DNA of 64,000 nucleotides from DSXH01 sp020724325 (GTDB lineage Bacteria; Bacteroidota; Ignavibacteria; Ignavibacteriales; Melioribacteraceae). Shown one piece after another: positions 9,316-17,790 of this stretch; position 1 is the first letter of the stretch, and each line of letters opens with the position of its first letter. The position numbers and the translations under genes were made by a program. The stretch covers positions 1 to 64,000 of the forward strand of contig JBFLYW010000003.1 of NCBI GenBank assembly GCA_040756515.1, in the 5' to 3' direction. Below the pieces are notes generated by a model that searched no databases, was not told the DNA's origin, and saw only the letters and a list, made by a program, of their open reading frames with translations.

Positions 9316-9726
9316 TCACTTAAAATAAGGAGCTAAAATGTCTATGTAGAGTTTAGGAGGTCTTACTGCTTTTTTAGTATCTGCATTCATAAATATGTGA
9401 GTTGTAAAACCTTCTGCAATTATCTCTTCAGAATCTTTTCTCGTGATAATATAATCAATGTGAACCTTGGCAGAATATAATTTTTTAACAGTAGATTTAA
9501 CGAGGATTAGATCGTCGTATCGCGCGGGGCTTTTAAATGTTATTCCCGCTTGAAGTAAAGGCAATTGATAACCGGCTTTTTCAACTTCGGCGTATGGCAA
9601 CCCTAACGAGCGTAACAATTCTGTTCTCCCTATTTCAAAATATTCCAGATATTTGCCGTTGTAAACGAACTGCATTTTATCAGTATCTGCATATCGGACA
9701 CGAATTTCGGAAGTATGAGAAATCAT
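9316..9726 (-). CDS. Acyl-CoA thioesterase, YbgC/4HBT hotdog family
   Basis: A 136-aa hotdog-fold protein. The N-terminal block VRYADTDKMQFVYNGKYLEYFEIGRTELLR contains the YADTDxxxxVYxxxYLxYFExGR pattern of YbgC/4-hydroxybenzoyl-CoA thioesterases, with the catalytic Asp in ADTD. It hydrolyses acyl-CoA or acyl-ACP thioesters. The gene ends 43 bp from the flippase and starts 18 bp after accA, which fits a lipid-metabolism transcript. Confidence 0.88.
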   Translation of the reverse strand: MISHTSEIRVRYADTDKMQFVYNGKYLEYFEIGRTELLRSLGLPYAEVEKAGYQLPLLQAGITFKSPARYDDLILVKSTVKKLYSAKVHIDYIITRKDSEEIIAEGFTTHIFMNADTKKAVRPPKLYIDILAPYFK

Positions 9727-9744
9727 TAATTCTACTCTGCAAGG

Positions 9745-10695
9745 TTATTCAACAAAAGCACCCATCTTACCAAATTTTTCTAATCTGTGCTGAACAAGTT
9801 TTTCAGGTTTAATTTTTATTAGAGCAGTTAATTCTTCTATTAAAATTGTTTTTAAAGTAGCCGCCATCAACTCGTGGTTTTTATGTGCCCCGCCTAAAGG
9901 TTCATGAATAATTCTATCAATAATTCCCTGCTGCAGCAGGTCTTCTGCCGTAAGTTTCAAAGCTTCTGCAGCTTGTTCTTTATAATCCCAGCTTCGCCAT
10001 AAAATGCTTGAGCAAGATTCCGGACTAATAACAGAATACCAGGTATTCTGCAGCATAAGTATACGATCGCCAATTCCAATACCAAGGGCACCGCCGCTGG
10101 CTCCTTCACCAATAATTACAACTATTATAGGCACTTTAAGACGGCTCATCTCAAGAAGGTTACGTGCAATAGCTTCTGCCTGACCACGCTGCTCGGCTTC
10201 TAAGCCTGGATATGCACCGGGAGTATCGAGTAATGTTACTACCGGTTTATTAAATTTTTCTGCAAGCTTCATTAAACGGAGGGCTTTTCTGTAACCTTCG
10301 GGATTCATCATTCCGAAATTTCTAAAGAGATTCGATTTTGTATCGCGTCCTTTCTGCTGCCCGATAAACATTACCTTAAATTCATTAAGCTTGGCAAAGC
10401 CGCCAACTACGGCGTGATCATCCCTAAATAACCGATCCCCGTGCAGCTCTATAAAATTTTCTGTCATCATATAGATATAATCTAATGTATAAGGACGTTC
10501 TGGGTGACGAGCGAGCTGAACTCTCTGCCATCGTGTTAGATTATCATAGATGCTTTTTTTAAGATCGTTAACTTTTTCTTCTAACGTTTTAATTTCATTT
10601 GAAATATCGAGGCGTCCCTCATACTTACGCATCTCTTCAATTTTATTTTCGAGTTCAATAATCGGTTTCTCAAAGTCTAGTATATTTTTAGCCAT
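9745..10695 (-). CDS. accA: Acetyl-CoA carboxylase carboxyltransferase subunit alpha
   Basis: A 316-aa AccA of the usual length that, with AccD, transfers CO2 from carboxybiotin to acetyl-CoA. Signatures are the N-terminal helical region, ELHGDRLFRDDHAVVGG, GRDTKSNLFRNFGMMNPEGYRKALRLM, DTPGAYPGLEAEQRGQAEAIARNL, GEGASGGALGIGIGD and ESCSSILWRSWDYKEQAAEAL. SD GGAG precedes the ATG. It is 3 bp downstream of the GT2 fusion gene, so it is probably co-transcribed with glycan genes although its role is in fatty acid synthesis. Confidence 0.97.
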   Translation of the reverse strand: MAKNILDFEKPIIELENKIEEMRKYEGRLDISNEIKTLEEKVNDLKKSIYDNLTRWQRVQLARHPERPYTLDYIYMMTENFIELHGDRLFRDDHAVVGGFAKLNEFKVMFIGQQKGRDTKSNLFRNFGMMNPEGYRKALRLMKLAEKFNKPVVTLLDTPGAYPGLEAEQRGQAEAIARNLLEMSRLKVPIIVVIIGEGASGGALGIGIGDRILMLQNTWYSVISPESCSSILWRSWDYKEQAAEALKLTAEDLLQQGIIDRIIHEPLGGAHKNHELMAATLKTILIEELTALIKIKPEKLVQHRLEKFGKMGAFVE

Positions 10696-10698
10696 TGT

Positions 10699-12699
10699 TT
10701 ACTCCGTTCCTAAAAACATTTTAGAAAAAGTTCTTCCAAGTATTTCAAAATCGAACCATAAGTTTTGATTCTTGGCATAAAAGAGATCCAGATTTTTTAT
10801 TTCTGATAGATCGTTTCTATCAACATTTTCAACGTACCATAGTCCGGTTAATCCGGTTTTCCCTACAAAAAGTTCACCATAATAAGAAGTGTGCATCGGA
10901 CCAACAAAACTCTTTTCTCCCTTAATAACTTTCGGAATACCGAGAATGAATTGAAAGAAACTTTTCTTTTTGGATGTGAACTTTGTGATCAAATATATTA
11001 AAGGGTAAACCAAAAGTAAAATTAAGATTAAACTGAAAAGGAAGTCGAATATCTGTTTAGAAATTCTGTGAAATAATGATGAGATGTTATACTGAACTTT
11101 TAAAAGAGGAATATCATCCAGCATAGTAATAGAAGATTTGCCAACAAGATAATCGAGCTCTTTACCGGCAACCATAAATTCTACATTCTCTCCTTGCGAA
11201 ATTGAAACGGCAGAAAACATCTGATCGAATGAGATTCCATCCGAGGAAAAAATTACTTTATCAATTTTCTCGTCCACAATAATTTTTTTAATGTTCTCAA
11301 GTGTACCTAATACTCTATAAGGACCAATGGAGCTGCCGATATTTTTTCTTGTTAATCCTATAAAGCCAATAACATGGTATAAGTTTCTGAAATCCGATTT
11401 CAGCTTAGAAGTTAATTCCAGTGCTCTGTTCTCGCTGCCAACTATAAGTGTTCTCGATTTTTTTGTGTCACTTTCTAGACCGATTCTGAAAATCGCTTTT
11501 GCAAGTATTCTCCAAATAGGAAACGCTGCTAAAAGAATTAAATAATAGATTAGAACTACAGCACGGCTGAATGCAACCTGTTTGAAAAAGAAAGTAAGTG
11601 AAGTAAGAATAATAAATCCATAAAACAAAGAGACAATTGTTTTTAATGTAGATAAGGATTTCCGCTTGTAATTACCATTTAAAAGTGAAATTACAATTTG
11701 AAGCAGAGCGGGCAGAATATAGACCCACGGTTTGCTGAATTCCGGGAAACCCTTCCAGTTATCTTTACTATAGAGCTGCTCTGCACTCCAAACAGCTCCC
11801 ATAAATAATAAAGAATCTATAACAATACTAAAAATTGCAAGCCGGTAAATATTTGCAAATGCTACAAGCTTACGGAAAATAATTGCTGTTTGAAGAATCG
11901 ATTCAATTAAAAAGGATGATGAAAAATGTTTCCGGACAAAGAGATGCATCGCGTCGTAAAAGACTTTTGTTTCGTCCATTCTGCTTCGTTTAGTGCTTTC
12001 TCCTTTGAAATGGATTATCTCTGTTGTATGAACGTAGAAAACTTTATAACCAGATTTTTGTGTGCGGTAGCAGAGATCTAAATCTTCTCCATACATAAAG
12101 AATTGCTGATCGAATCCACCTATTTTTTGATAAAGTTCTTTACGAATCATCATAAAAGCGCCGCTTACAGCATCTACTTCATAAGTCTGATTCTCATCAA
12201 GGTATGTTAGGTTATAACGCGCAAATAATCTGCTGTTCGGGAATAAACGGCTTAATCCCATTACTTTGGTAAATGAGGTCCACGGCCCGGGGAATCCCCT
12301 TCTGCATGCAAGCTGCAAAGTTCCATCCGGATTAAGAACTTTGCATCCAGATATTCCAGCATCTTGTGTTCTTTCAAAAAATTCAATCATCTCCTTAAAA
12401 GTATTTTCTTTAACAATGGCATCAGGGTTGATTAAAAGAAAATATTTTCCGCAAGCAATCTCAAGCGCCTGATTATTTGCCGAACCGAAACCTACATTTG
12501 TTTTGTTAACAATTAATTTAACGTAAGGATACTTTTCCTTTATCAGCTCAACACTGCCATCGTCAGATGCATTATCAACAACAATTATTTCCAATGCATA
12601 ATTATTTTTTGCATTTTCAATGGACTGCAGTAAGTTGAGAAGGAATTCCTTAACGTTGTAATTGACGATGATGATTGATAGGTCTATTGAGTTGTTCAT
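10699..12699 (-). CDS. GT2 glycosyltransferase fused to a degenerate polyprenyl glycosylphosphotransferase-like module
   Basis: A 666-aa multidomain protein. Residues about 1-260 are a WbbL-like GT2 domain (IIVNYNVKEFL, VVDNASDDGSV, LLINPDAIV, GAFMMIRKELYQKIGGFDQQFFMYGEDLDLCYR). A segment of four to five transmembrane helices follows, then a Rossmann-like CoA_binding_3 domain (SRTLIVGSENRALELTSKL). Last comes a C-terminal part resembling the bacterial sugar transferase domain (KQIFDFLFSLILILLLVYPL, KSFVGPM, GLTGLWYV, NLDLFYAKN). The region between lacks the RQERVG, KFRTM and DE(L/I)PQ blocks, so phosphosugar transfer activity is probably lost. It overlaps the next upstream gene by 4 bp (ATGA). 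Confidence 0.85.
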   Translation of the reverse strand: MNNSIDLSIIIVNYNVKEFLLNLLQSIENAKNNYALEIIVVDNASDDGSVELIKEKYPYVKLIVNKTNVGFGSANNQALEIACGKYFLLINPDAIVKENTFKEMIEFFERTQDAGISGCKVLNPDGTLQLACRRGFPGPWTSFTKVMGLSRLFPNSRLFARYNLTYLDENQTYEVDAVSGAFMMIRKELYQKIGGFDQQFFMYGEDLDLCYRTQKSGYKVFYVHTTEIIHFKGESTKRSRMDETKVFYDAMHLFVRKHFSSSFLIESILQTAIIFRKLVAFANIYRLAIFSIVIDSLLFMGAVWSAEQLYSKDNWKGFPEFSKPWVYILPALLQIVISLLNGNYKRKSLSTLKTIVSLFYGFIILTSLTFFFKQVAFSRAVVLIYYLILLAAFPIWRILAKAIFRIGLESDTKKSRTLIVGSENRALELTSKLKSDFRNLYHVIGFIGLTRKNIGSSIGPYRVLGTLENIKKIIVDEKIDKVIFSSDGISFDQMFSAVSISQGENVEFMVAGKELDYLVGKSSITMLDDIPLLKVQYNISSLFHRISKQIFDFLFSLILILLLVYPLIYLITKFTSKKKSFFQFILGIPKVIKGEKSFVGPMHTSYYGELFVGKTGLTGLWYVENVDRNDLSEIKNLDLFYAKNQNLWFDFEILGRTFSKMFLGTE

Positions 12700-13415
12700 T
12701 TACCAATAAGTCCCAGCATACTTTTTAATCTTAACTTCCAAACCATAAAAACAGCTTCGTAAACAATTTTCTTAGACATTTTAGAACTTCCTTTTACACG
12801 GTCAACAAATATTATCGGCATTTCGGTAAGTTTAAATTTTTTCTTCCACGCCAAAAAATTTATTTCTATCTGGAAAGAATACCCGTTCGAATGAATTTTA
12901 TCGAGGTCAATTGCTTGAAGAACTTCTTTTCTTATGCACTTGAATCCGCCGGTTCCATCTTTAATTGGCAAGCCGGTAATTATTCTTGTATAAAGATTTG
13001 CGAAATAACTTAGGAGTAACCTACGTATAGGCCAGTTTATTACACGAACACCGTAAATGTATCTGCTTCCAATTACGAGATCGTAAATAAGAATTAATTC
13101 CAGAAAATTTTTTATCTCTTTTGGATCATGTGAAAAATCTGCATCCATCTGAATTACGACATCGTAATTATTGGAAATGGCGTACTTAAAACCTGCTACG
13201 TAAGCAGTTCCCAATCCAAGTTTACCATTACGCTTAATTAAATGAATCCGCAAATCTTTGCCTGATATTTCTTCAATATAGTTTGCTGTACCATCGGGTG
13301 AATTATCATCAACAACCAGAATGTTGAGATTAGGATAATTTGCTAAAATCTCCGGTACCAGTTTCTGAATATTATTAAGTTCGTTATATGTTGGAATAAT
13401 TACTAAAGTTTTCAT
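12696..13415 (-). CDS. Polyprenyl-phosphate mannose/glucose synthase-like GT2 (DPM1 type)
   Basis: A 239-aa GT2 enzyme resembling dolichyl-phosphate mannosyltransferase. It shows IIPTYNELNNIQKLV, VVDDNSPDGTANYI, KLGLGTAYVAGFKYA, the metal-binding QMDADFSHDPKEI and DGTGGFKCIRKEVL. It is soluble or peripheral, with no C-terminal membrane segments. It likely makes an undecaprenyl-phosphate-linked sugar donor used by periplasmic glycosyltransferases. It overlaps the 666-aa gene by 4 bp, implying translational coupling. Its 5' side is the tandem hairpin array at 13547-13980. Confidence 0.9.
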   Translation of the reverse strand: MKTLVIIPTYNELNNIQKLVPEILANYPNLNILVVDDNSPDGTANYIEEISGKDLRIHLIKRNGKLGLGTAYVAGFKYAISNNYDVVIQMDADFSHDPKEIKNFLELILIYDLVIGSRYIYGVRVINWPIRRLLLSYFANLYTRIITGLPIKDGTGGFKCIRKEVLQAIDLDKIHSNGYSFQIEINFLAWKKKFKLTEMPIIFVDRVKGSSKMSKKIVYEAVFMVWKLRLKSMLGLIGK

Positions 13416-13546
13416 CAGAAATTTTTATCTGCAGAAAAATTTTGTTTTATTCATGTAAATTAAACCCGACATTACAAAATACTCATATTTGCTGCATAAT
13501 TTTTATTCTTACTCCTGTTCATGCTCATACTCTTTACTTGCTAAAA

Positions 13547-13980
13547 GTCTGATAACCTTGAAGGTCATCAGGATATGAAAAGCATTGCTCGACCTTCAAG
13601 GTTGAGAACTCCATGTCTGATAACCTTGAAGGTCATCAGGATAAAAAAAGCATTGCTTGACCTTCAAGGTTGAGAACTCCATGTCTGATAACCTTGAAGG
13701 TCATCAGGATGTAAAAAGCATTGCTCGACCTTCAAGGTTGAGAACTCCATGTCTGATAACCTTGAAGGTCATCAGGNNNNNNNNNNNNNNNNNNNNNNNN
13801 NNNNNNNNNNNNNNNNNNNNNNNNNNNNNNNNNNNNNNNNNNNNNNNNNNNNNNNNNNNNNNNNNNNNNNNNNNNNTAAAAAGCATTGCTCGACCTTCAA
13901 GGTTGAGAACTCCATGTCTGATAACCTTGAAGGTCATCAGGATATAAAAAGCATTGCTCGACCTTCAAGGTTGAGAACAC
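13547..13980. repeat. Tandem 68-bp hairpin repeat array (interrupted by assembly gap)
   Basis: Copies begin (gataacc) at 13551, 13619, 13687 and 13755 with an exact 68-bp period. A partial copy and a further copy (13920) follow the N gap. Each unit contains AACCTTGAAGGTC and GACCTTCAAGGTT separated by 24 bp, so each can form a 13-bp stem. Units are nearly identical with no unique spacers. The last copy diverges after GAGAAC at about 13978. The array separates the DPM1-like gene from the downstream-oriented sugar phosphotransferase gene. Confidence 0.95.
13777..13876. other. Scaffold gap (100 N) inside the tandem repeat
   Basis: Exactly 100 N, the conventional placeholder for a gap of unknown size. 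The repeat phase does not fit across it: 13755 to 13920 is 165 bp, not a multiple of 68. The true number of repeat copies is therefore unknown. Confidence 0.97.
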
Positions 13981-14006
13981 AAGAACAGTAGTGTAACAAA
14001 ATTACA

Positions 14007-15410
14007 TTAATCGTAATGCCCTTTGCCAAAGAGAACGACAAACACGGTTCTAAACAGAATTTTGAAATCCATTCTTAAACTGATATTCTCAATATAAAAA
14101 AGGTCATAACGCAATTTCACTTTTACATCTTCAATTGTTTCATCGTATTTATGCTTAATCTGAGCCCAGCCGGTAATTCCGGGTCTAACTTTCAAACGTC
14201 TTTTGTAAAGAGGAATTTCGTGAGAAAGTTTTTCAACAAAAAATGGTCTTTCTGGACGCGGACCAACAAAGCTCATATCTCCCTTAAGAACATTATAAAC
14301 CTGAGGAATTTCATCAATACGAATTTTACGCAGAAGCTTACCGACTTTTGTAATTCTTGGATCATCCTTAGTAGACCAAACCGGGCCGGTATGTTTTTCA
14401 GCATCTTTAACCATTGTTCTGAATTTAACAATGCGGAATATTTTACCGTTCATTCCCATCCTTTCCTGTCTGTAAAAGACCGGTCCTTTACTTTCTAATT
14501 TAACTGCCATTGATGTAATTAACGTTATAGGAAAGGTTACAACAATAAGTACGAAAGAAAGAAGAATATCCATTAACCGTTTAAGTTTCTTTTCCCATTC
14601 GGGCATTAACTCCGGCATTACGTCAATTAGCGGAACACCGTAAATTTGGGATGTTCTTGCCTGTCCGCTTATTATGTCGTATAGATCCGGAACAATTTTA
14701 ATAGCAATATTTTTCCCTTCGCATCTGGCAATTATATCGAGCAGAATTTCTTCATGATGTCTTTCAACAGAGATAATAACATTTTTAATGTTGAAGCTAT
14801 CTATTATGCTATCCAAATTGGAAACAACATCTACTACTTTAACATTCTTGTGTTCTTTATTAAGATTCTCGTTAAACACTGCTACATAGGCAACAACATC
14901 AAGACCGAGTGCACGGTGGTTAAGAATTGTATCGTGTATTTGGTTAGCTCTTTCATTAAAACCTATAATGAGAGCATTTCTTCTTCCTATTCCTTTTATT
15001 AATAAATTCCGTTGAATGCTTCTTACAATTAATCTTCCGCTTCCAACAAGAACCAGAAAGATTATCCAATAAAGGAAAATATAGAATCGGAAGGCAGATA
15101 CAGAACCGGTAATATAATCATCCCACATTATTAGGAATAGGAGAATAAAGATTCCGACAAAAGAAGCTTTGAATAGTGTTGAAAGTTCATCGAACCTTGA
15201 TAAGGCGAACCAGGTTCTATACATACCGACAAATGTGAAAATAATAAGCCAGTAGAAATAGATTGCGAACAGAGGAAGGAGAAAATCGGGCTTGGAAATT
15301 AATTCGAACCACCCGGTAGAAACTCTTAAGTAGAAAAAGAAAATCCAGGAAAGATTTACAGTAATAAAATCTGTTACAAGTATAAGTAGTTTTTCAAATT
15401 TCTTATTCAA
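14007..15410 (-). CDS. Undecaprenyl-phosphate sugar phosphotransferase (WcaJ/WbaP-like polyprenyl glycosylphosphotransferase)
   Basis: A 467-aa enzyme that likely starts glycan synthesis by moving a sugar-1-phosphate from a nucleotide sugar to undecaprenyl phosphate. About five N-terminal membrane helices (residues 8-140) are followed by a Rossmann-like domain (NALIIGFNERANQIHD). The catalytic domain is complete: KRLMDILLSFVLIVVTFPITL, GPVFYRQERMG, RIVKFRTM, DPRITKVGKLLRKIRIDEIPQ, GDMSFVGPRPERP, RPGITGWAQI and YDLFYIEN. The intact motifs contrast with the degenerate copy at 10699-12699. Confidence 0.95.
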   Translation of the reverse strand: MNKKFEKLLILVTDFITVNLSWIFFFYLRVSTGWFELISKPDFLLPLFAIYFYWLIIFTFVGMYRTWFALSRFDELSTLFKASFVGIFILLFLIMWDDYITGSVSAFRFYIFLYWIIFLVLVGSGRLIVRSIQRNLLIKGIGRRNALIIGFNERANQIHDTILNHRALGLDVVAYVAVFNENLNKEHKNVKVVDVVSNLDSIIDSFNIKNVIISVERHHEEILLDIIARCEGKNIAIKIVPDLYDIISGQARTSQIYGVPLIDVMPELMPEWEKKLKRLMDILLSFVLIVVTFPITLITSMAVKLESKGPVFYRQERMGMNGKIFRIVKFRTMVKDAEKHTGPVWSTKDDPRITKVGKLLRKIRIDEIPQVYNVLKGDMSFVGPRPERPFFVEKLSHEIPLYKRRLKVRPGITGWAQIKHKYDETIEDVKVKLRYDLFYIENISLRMDFKILFRTVFVVLFGKGHYD

Positions 15411-15425
15411 TCTGCACCCGTAAAA

Positions 15426-16622
15426 CTATATTTTAGATAAAACTTTACTAGCTAAATAATCTCCTATAGATAATGAGCTTGTTGCCGCCGGAGAAGGTGC
15501 GTTGCAAACATGGAAAATTCTTTTGTCCTCTACAATATAAAAATCATCTAACAATCCGCCTTCTCTGCTGCACGCCTGGGCACGAATTCCGGCTCCTCCG
15601 GCTATAAGGTCTTCTGAAGTAATTTCGGGTACTAATTTCTGAAGAGCTTTTACAAATGCCGGTTTATAAAATGATCTGTAAAACTCACTAATGCCTACTT
15701 TCCAGTTCTGCTTAAGTACTTTGTGAAAACCTGGATAAGTGATAGTATCTAATGCATCGGCTAAATTGAAGCTTGTTTTAGAATATCCTTCTCTCTTAAA
15801 AGCTAAGACCGCATTTGGTCCGGCTTCTCTTTCTCCATTAATCATTCTCGTAAAGTGAACACCAAGAAATGGGAATTCAGGATTTGGTACGGGATAGATT
15901 AAATGTTTTACAAGGTATTTTCTTTCGTTTTTTATTTTGTAATACTCTCCCCTGAAGGGAATAATTTTTATTTGGAGTTCGGGATGAGTCATTTTCGCAA
16001 TTCTATCGGATTGTAATCCGGCACAAGTAATAACATATTTGGATCTGTATGAATAGTTTTGTGTAATTACTTCGCAATAATCGGATTTAATATTTATTCC
16101 AGTTACATTTTCGTTGAACTTAATTGAAGAACCCTGACTCAAAATTAATTCAAGAAACTTATAACTAACTTCTGTATAATCAATTATTCCAGTTTGCGGG
16201 ACTTTAATTGCAGATTTACATTCTACATGCGGTTCAACTTCTCTAACTTCTCTGGGGCTTAATATTTTTAATCCGTTCAATCCGTTCTGCAAACCCCTTT
16301 CGTATATGTTCTTCATATAAGGAATTTCTTTATCAGAAGTTGCAACAATAACTTTACCGCAAATTTCATAATTGATTTGATGTTTATTGCAAAAATCAAG
16401 CAGCATCTTATAGCCATTAAGACAATTTGCTGCTTTCAGACTTCCTGGTTTATAATAGATACCGGAATGAATTACACCGCTGTTATTTCCTGTTTGATGT
16501 TTTGCAACTGCTTCTTCTTTATCCAGGATCAAAAGTTTTATTGATGGATTTTTTTCAATTATTTTTAATGCCGAAGCTAAACCGATAATTCCTGCACCAA
16601 CAACAATAATATCATAATTCAT
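15426..16622 (-). CDS. lhgO: L-2-hydroxyglutarate oxidase/dehydrogenase-like FAD protein
   Basis: A 398-aa FAD-dependent oxidoreductase of the DAO family. Visible features are the N-terminal dinucleotide fold DIIVVGAGIIGLASALKI, the HQTGNNSGVIHSGIYYKPGSLKA block characteristic of LhgO/L2HGDH, PFRGEYYKI, and a C-terminal GGAGIRAQACSREG. It oxidises L-2-hydroxyglutarate to 2-oxoglutarate in characterised members. Here it overlaps a glycosyltransferase gene by 4 bp and lies 16 bp from the sugar phosphotransferase gene. A role on a glycan-related 2-hydroxyacid is possible but unproven. Confidence 0.85.
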   Translation of the reverse strand: MNYDIIVVGAGIIGLASALKIIEKNPSIKLLILDKEEAVAKHQTGNNSGVIHSGIYYKPGSLKAANCLNGYKMLLDFCNKHQINYEICGKVIVATSDKEIPYMKNIYERGLQNGLNGLKILSPREVREVEPHVECKSAIKVPQTGIIDYTEVSYKFLELILSQGSSIKFNENVTGINIKSDYCEVITQNYSYRSKYVITCAGLQSDRIAKMTHPELQIKIIPFRGEYYKIKNERKYLVKHLIYPVPNPEFPFLGVHFTRMINGEREAGPNAVLAFKREGYSKTSFNLADALDTITYPGFHKVLKQNWKVGISEFYRSFYKPAFVKALQKLVPEITSEDLIAGGAGIRAQACSREGGLLDDFYIVEDKRIFHVCNAPSPAATSSLSIGDYLASKVLSKI

Positions 16623-17788
16623 TTTGATCTCTCTGTAGCATTCCAGATTACACTATGCTCTTTTTTTATGAACTTAATAAAACCTTCTGCTATTGCAATA
16701 TTAGATACAACAAAAAAATAGGGGATCGAGAAAAAAGGTATTCTTATTTTTATTTGAGATAATAGATATCCACACAAAGCAAGCAAGTAAATAATAACCT
16801 GCAAATAAAATATTTTGTTTATCAAATCATTTGAATCGGCAAGTATTAATCCGGTTATAAATAACAGAATAAGCAGCAATGGTAAAAACCACCTTGTTAC
16901 TTTATGAGAAAAGAACGCATAGCTTAAGAACTTGTTTTTATTCCAGAGCAATTGTTTGAAGTAGATAAGTGTTTCAAAATTTGTAGCGCCAAACCGGACT
17001 TTTCTTTTGTATTCTGCGCTAACATCTTTACCAGTATCTTCGTATGCAACCGCATCATTCCTATATGTAAATTTATATCCATCAGCAATTACCGAAAGGG
17101 AAATAAAAAGGTCGTCGGTTACTGCGTTAAGAATAGGAACAGGATGGAATAATTCTTTTCTTATTGCAAAAATACCTCCATTAGCGGCGAGTAAAATTCC
17201 GCATTTCCCTTCCATTGTTTTTATTATGGTTTCGTACTTCCAATATTCTGCTTCTTCAACACCTTCACTCTTACTTTTTTCGTTATCCATTAAAACAAGT
17301 TTTCCGCAGACGCCGCCTATTTTTTCATTTGAAAAATCTTCTATTAAATTATTCAATGCATCTTTGTGAAACTGTGTGTTTGCATCTGTAAAAACAAGTA
17401 TTTCATTACCGGCTTGTTTATAGAGTTCATTCAGAATTCCCGCTTTACCTTTTCGTTCTTCCGAAATGTAAACGTTAAGCCAGTTATATTTCTTTTTTTG
17501 TTCCAATAAAATGTCATTCGTTCTATCGGTAGATGCATCGGAACCGATAAATATCTCAACTTTACTTAAATCATAATTCATCCCGGATAGATTTTTTATC
17601 CTCTCTTCAATTACCGTCTCTTCATTATATGCAGCAATTAAGATTGATATTGTGGGACTATAATTAATATCTGTAACTATTTTAGTATGCTTTCTGCTTT
17701 TTAAGTAAAGCACAAAAGGATAAATAAAAAACGAATTGATAACCAAAAAGGATACTGCATAAAACAATATTTCAAGTAATAGTACCAT
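16619..17788 (-). CDS. Membrane-anchored GT2 glycosyltransferase
   Basis: A 389-aa GT2 enzyme with an N-terminal helix (residues 5-28), the GT-A fold (ISILIAAYNEETVIEERIKNL, EIFIGSDASTDRTNDIL, EILVFTDANTQFHKDAL) and the acceptor-side block AVTDDLFISLSVIADGY. Three or four C-terminal helices follow. It belongs to the processive-like/cellulose-synthase-related group with cytoplasmic catalysis at the inner membrane. The sugar is unknown. Its start codon follows the stop of the preceding gene by only a few bases (17788 vs 17791). Confidence 0.9.
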   Translation of the reverse strand: MVLLLEILFYAVSFLVINSFFIYPFVLYLKSRKHTKIVTDINYSPTISILIAAYNEETVIEERIKNLSGMNYDLSKVEIFIGSDASTDRTNDILLEQKKKYNWLNVYISEERKGKAGILNELYKQAGNEILVFTDANTQFHKDALNNLIEDFSNEKIGGVCGKLVLMDNEKSKSEGVEEAEYWKYETIIKTMEGKCGILLAANGGIFAIRKELFHPVPILNAVTDDLFISLSVIADGYKFTYRNDAVAYEDTGKDVSAEYKRKVRFGATNFETLIYFKQLLWNKNKFLSYAFFSHKVTRWFLPLLLILLFITGLILADSNDLINKIFYLQVIIYLLALCGYLLSQIKIRIPFFSIPYFFVVSNIAIAEGFIKFIKKEHSVIWNATERSK

Positions 17789-17790
17789 AA

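Noticed and set aside
13547..13980. Possible CRISPR array
   Set aside because: The whole 68-bp unit repeats with almost no variation. No unique spacers and no cas genes are present.
13657..13991. Open frames on both strands through the repeat and N gap
   Set aside because: They are produced by the repeat sequence and the N placeholder and have no protein features.
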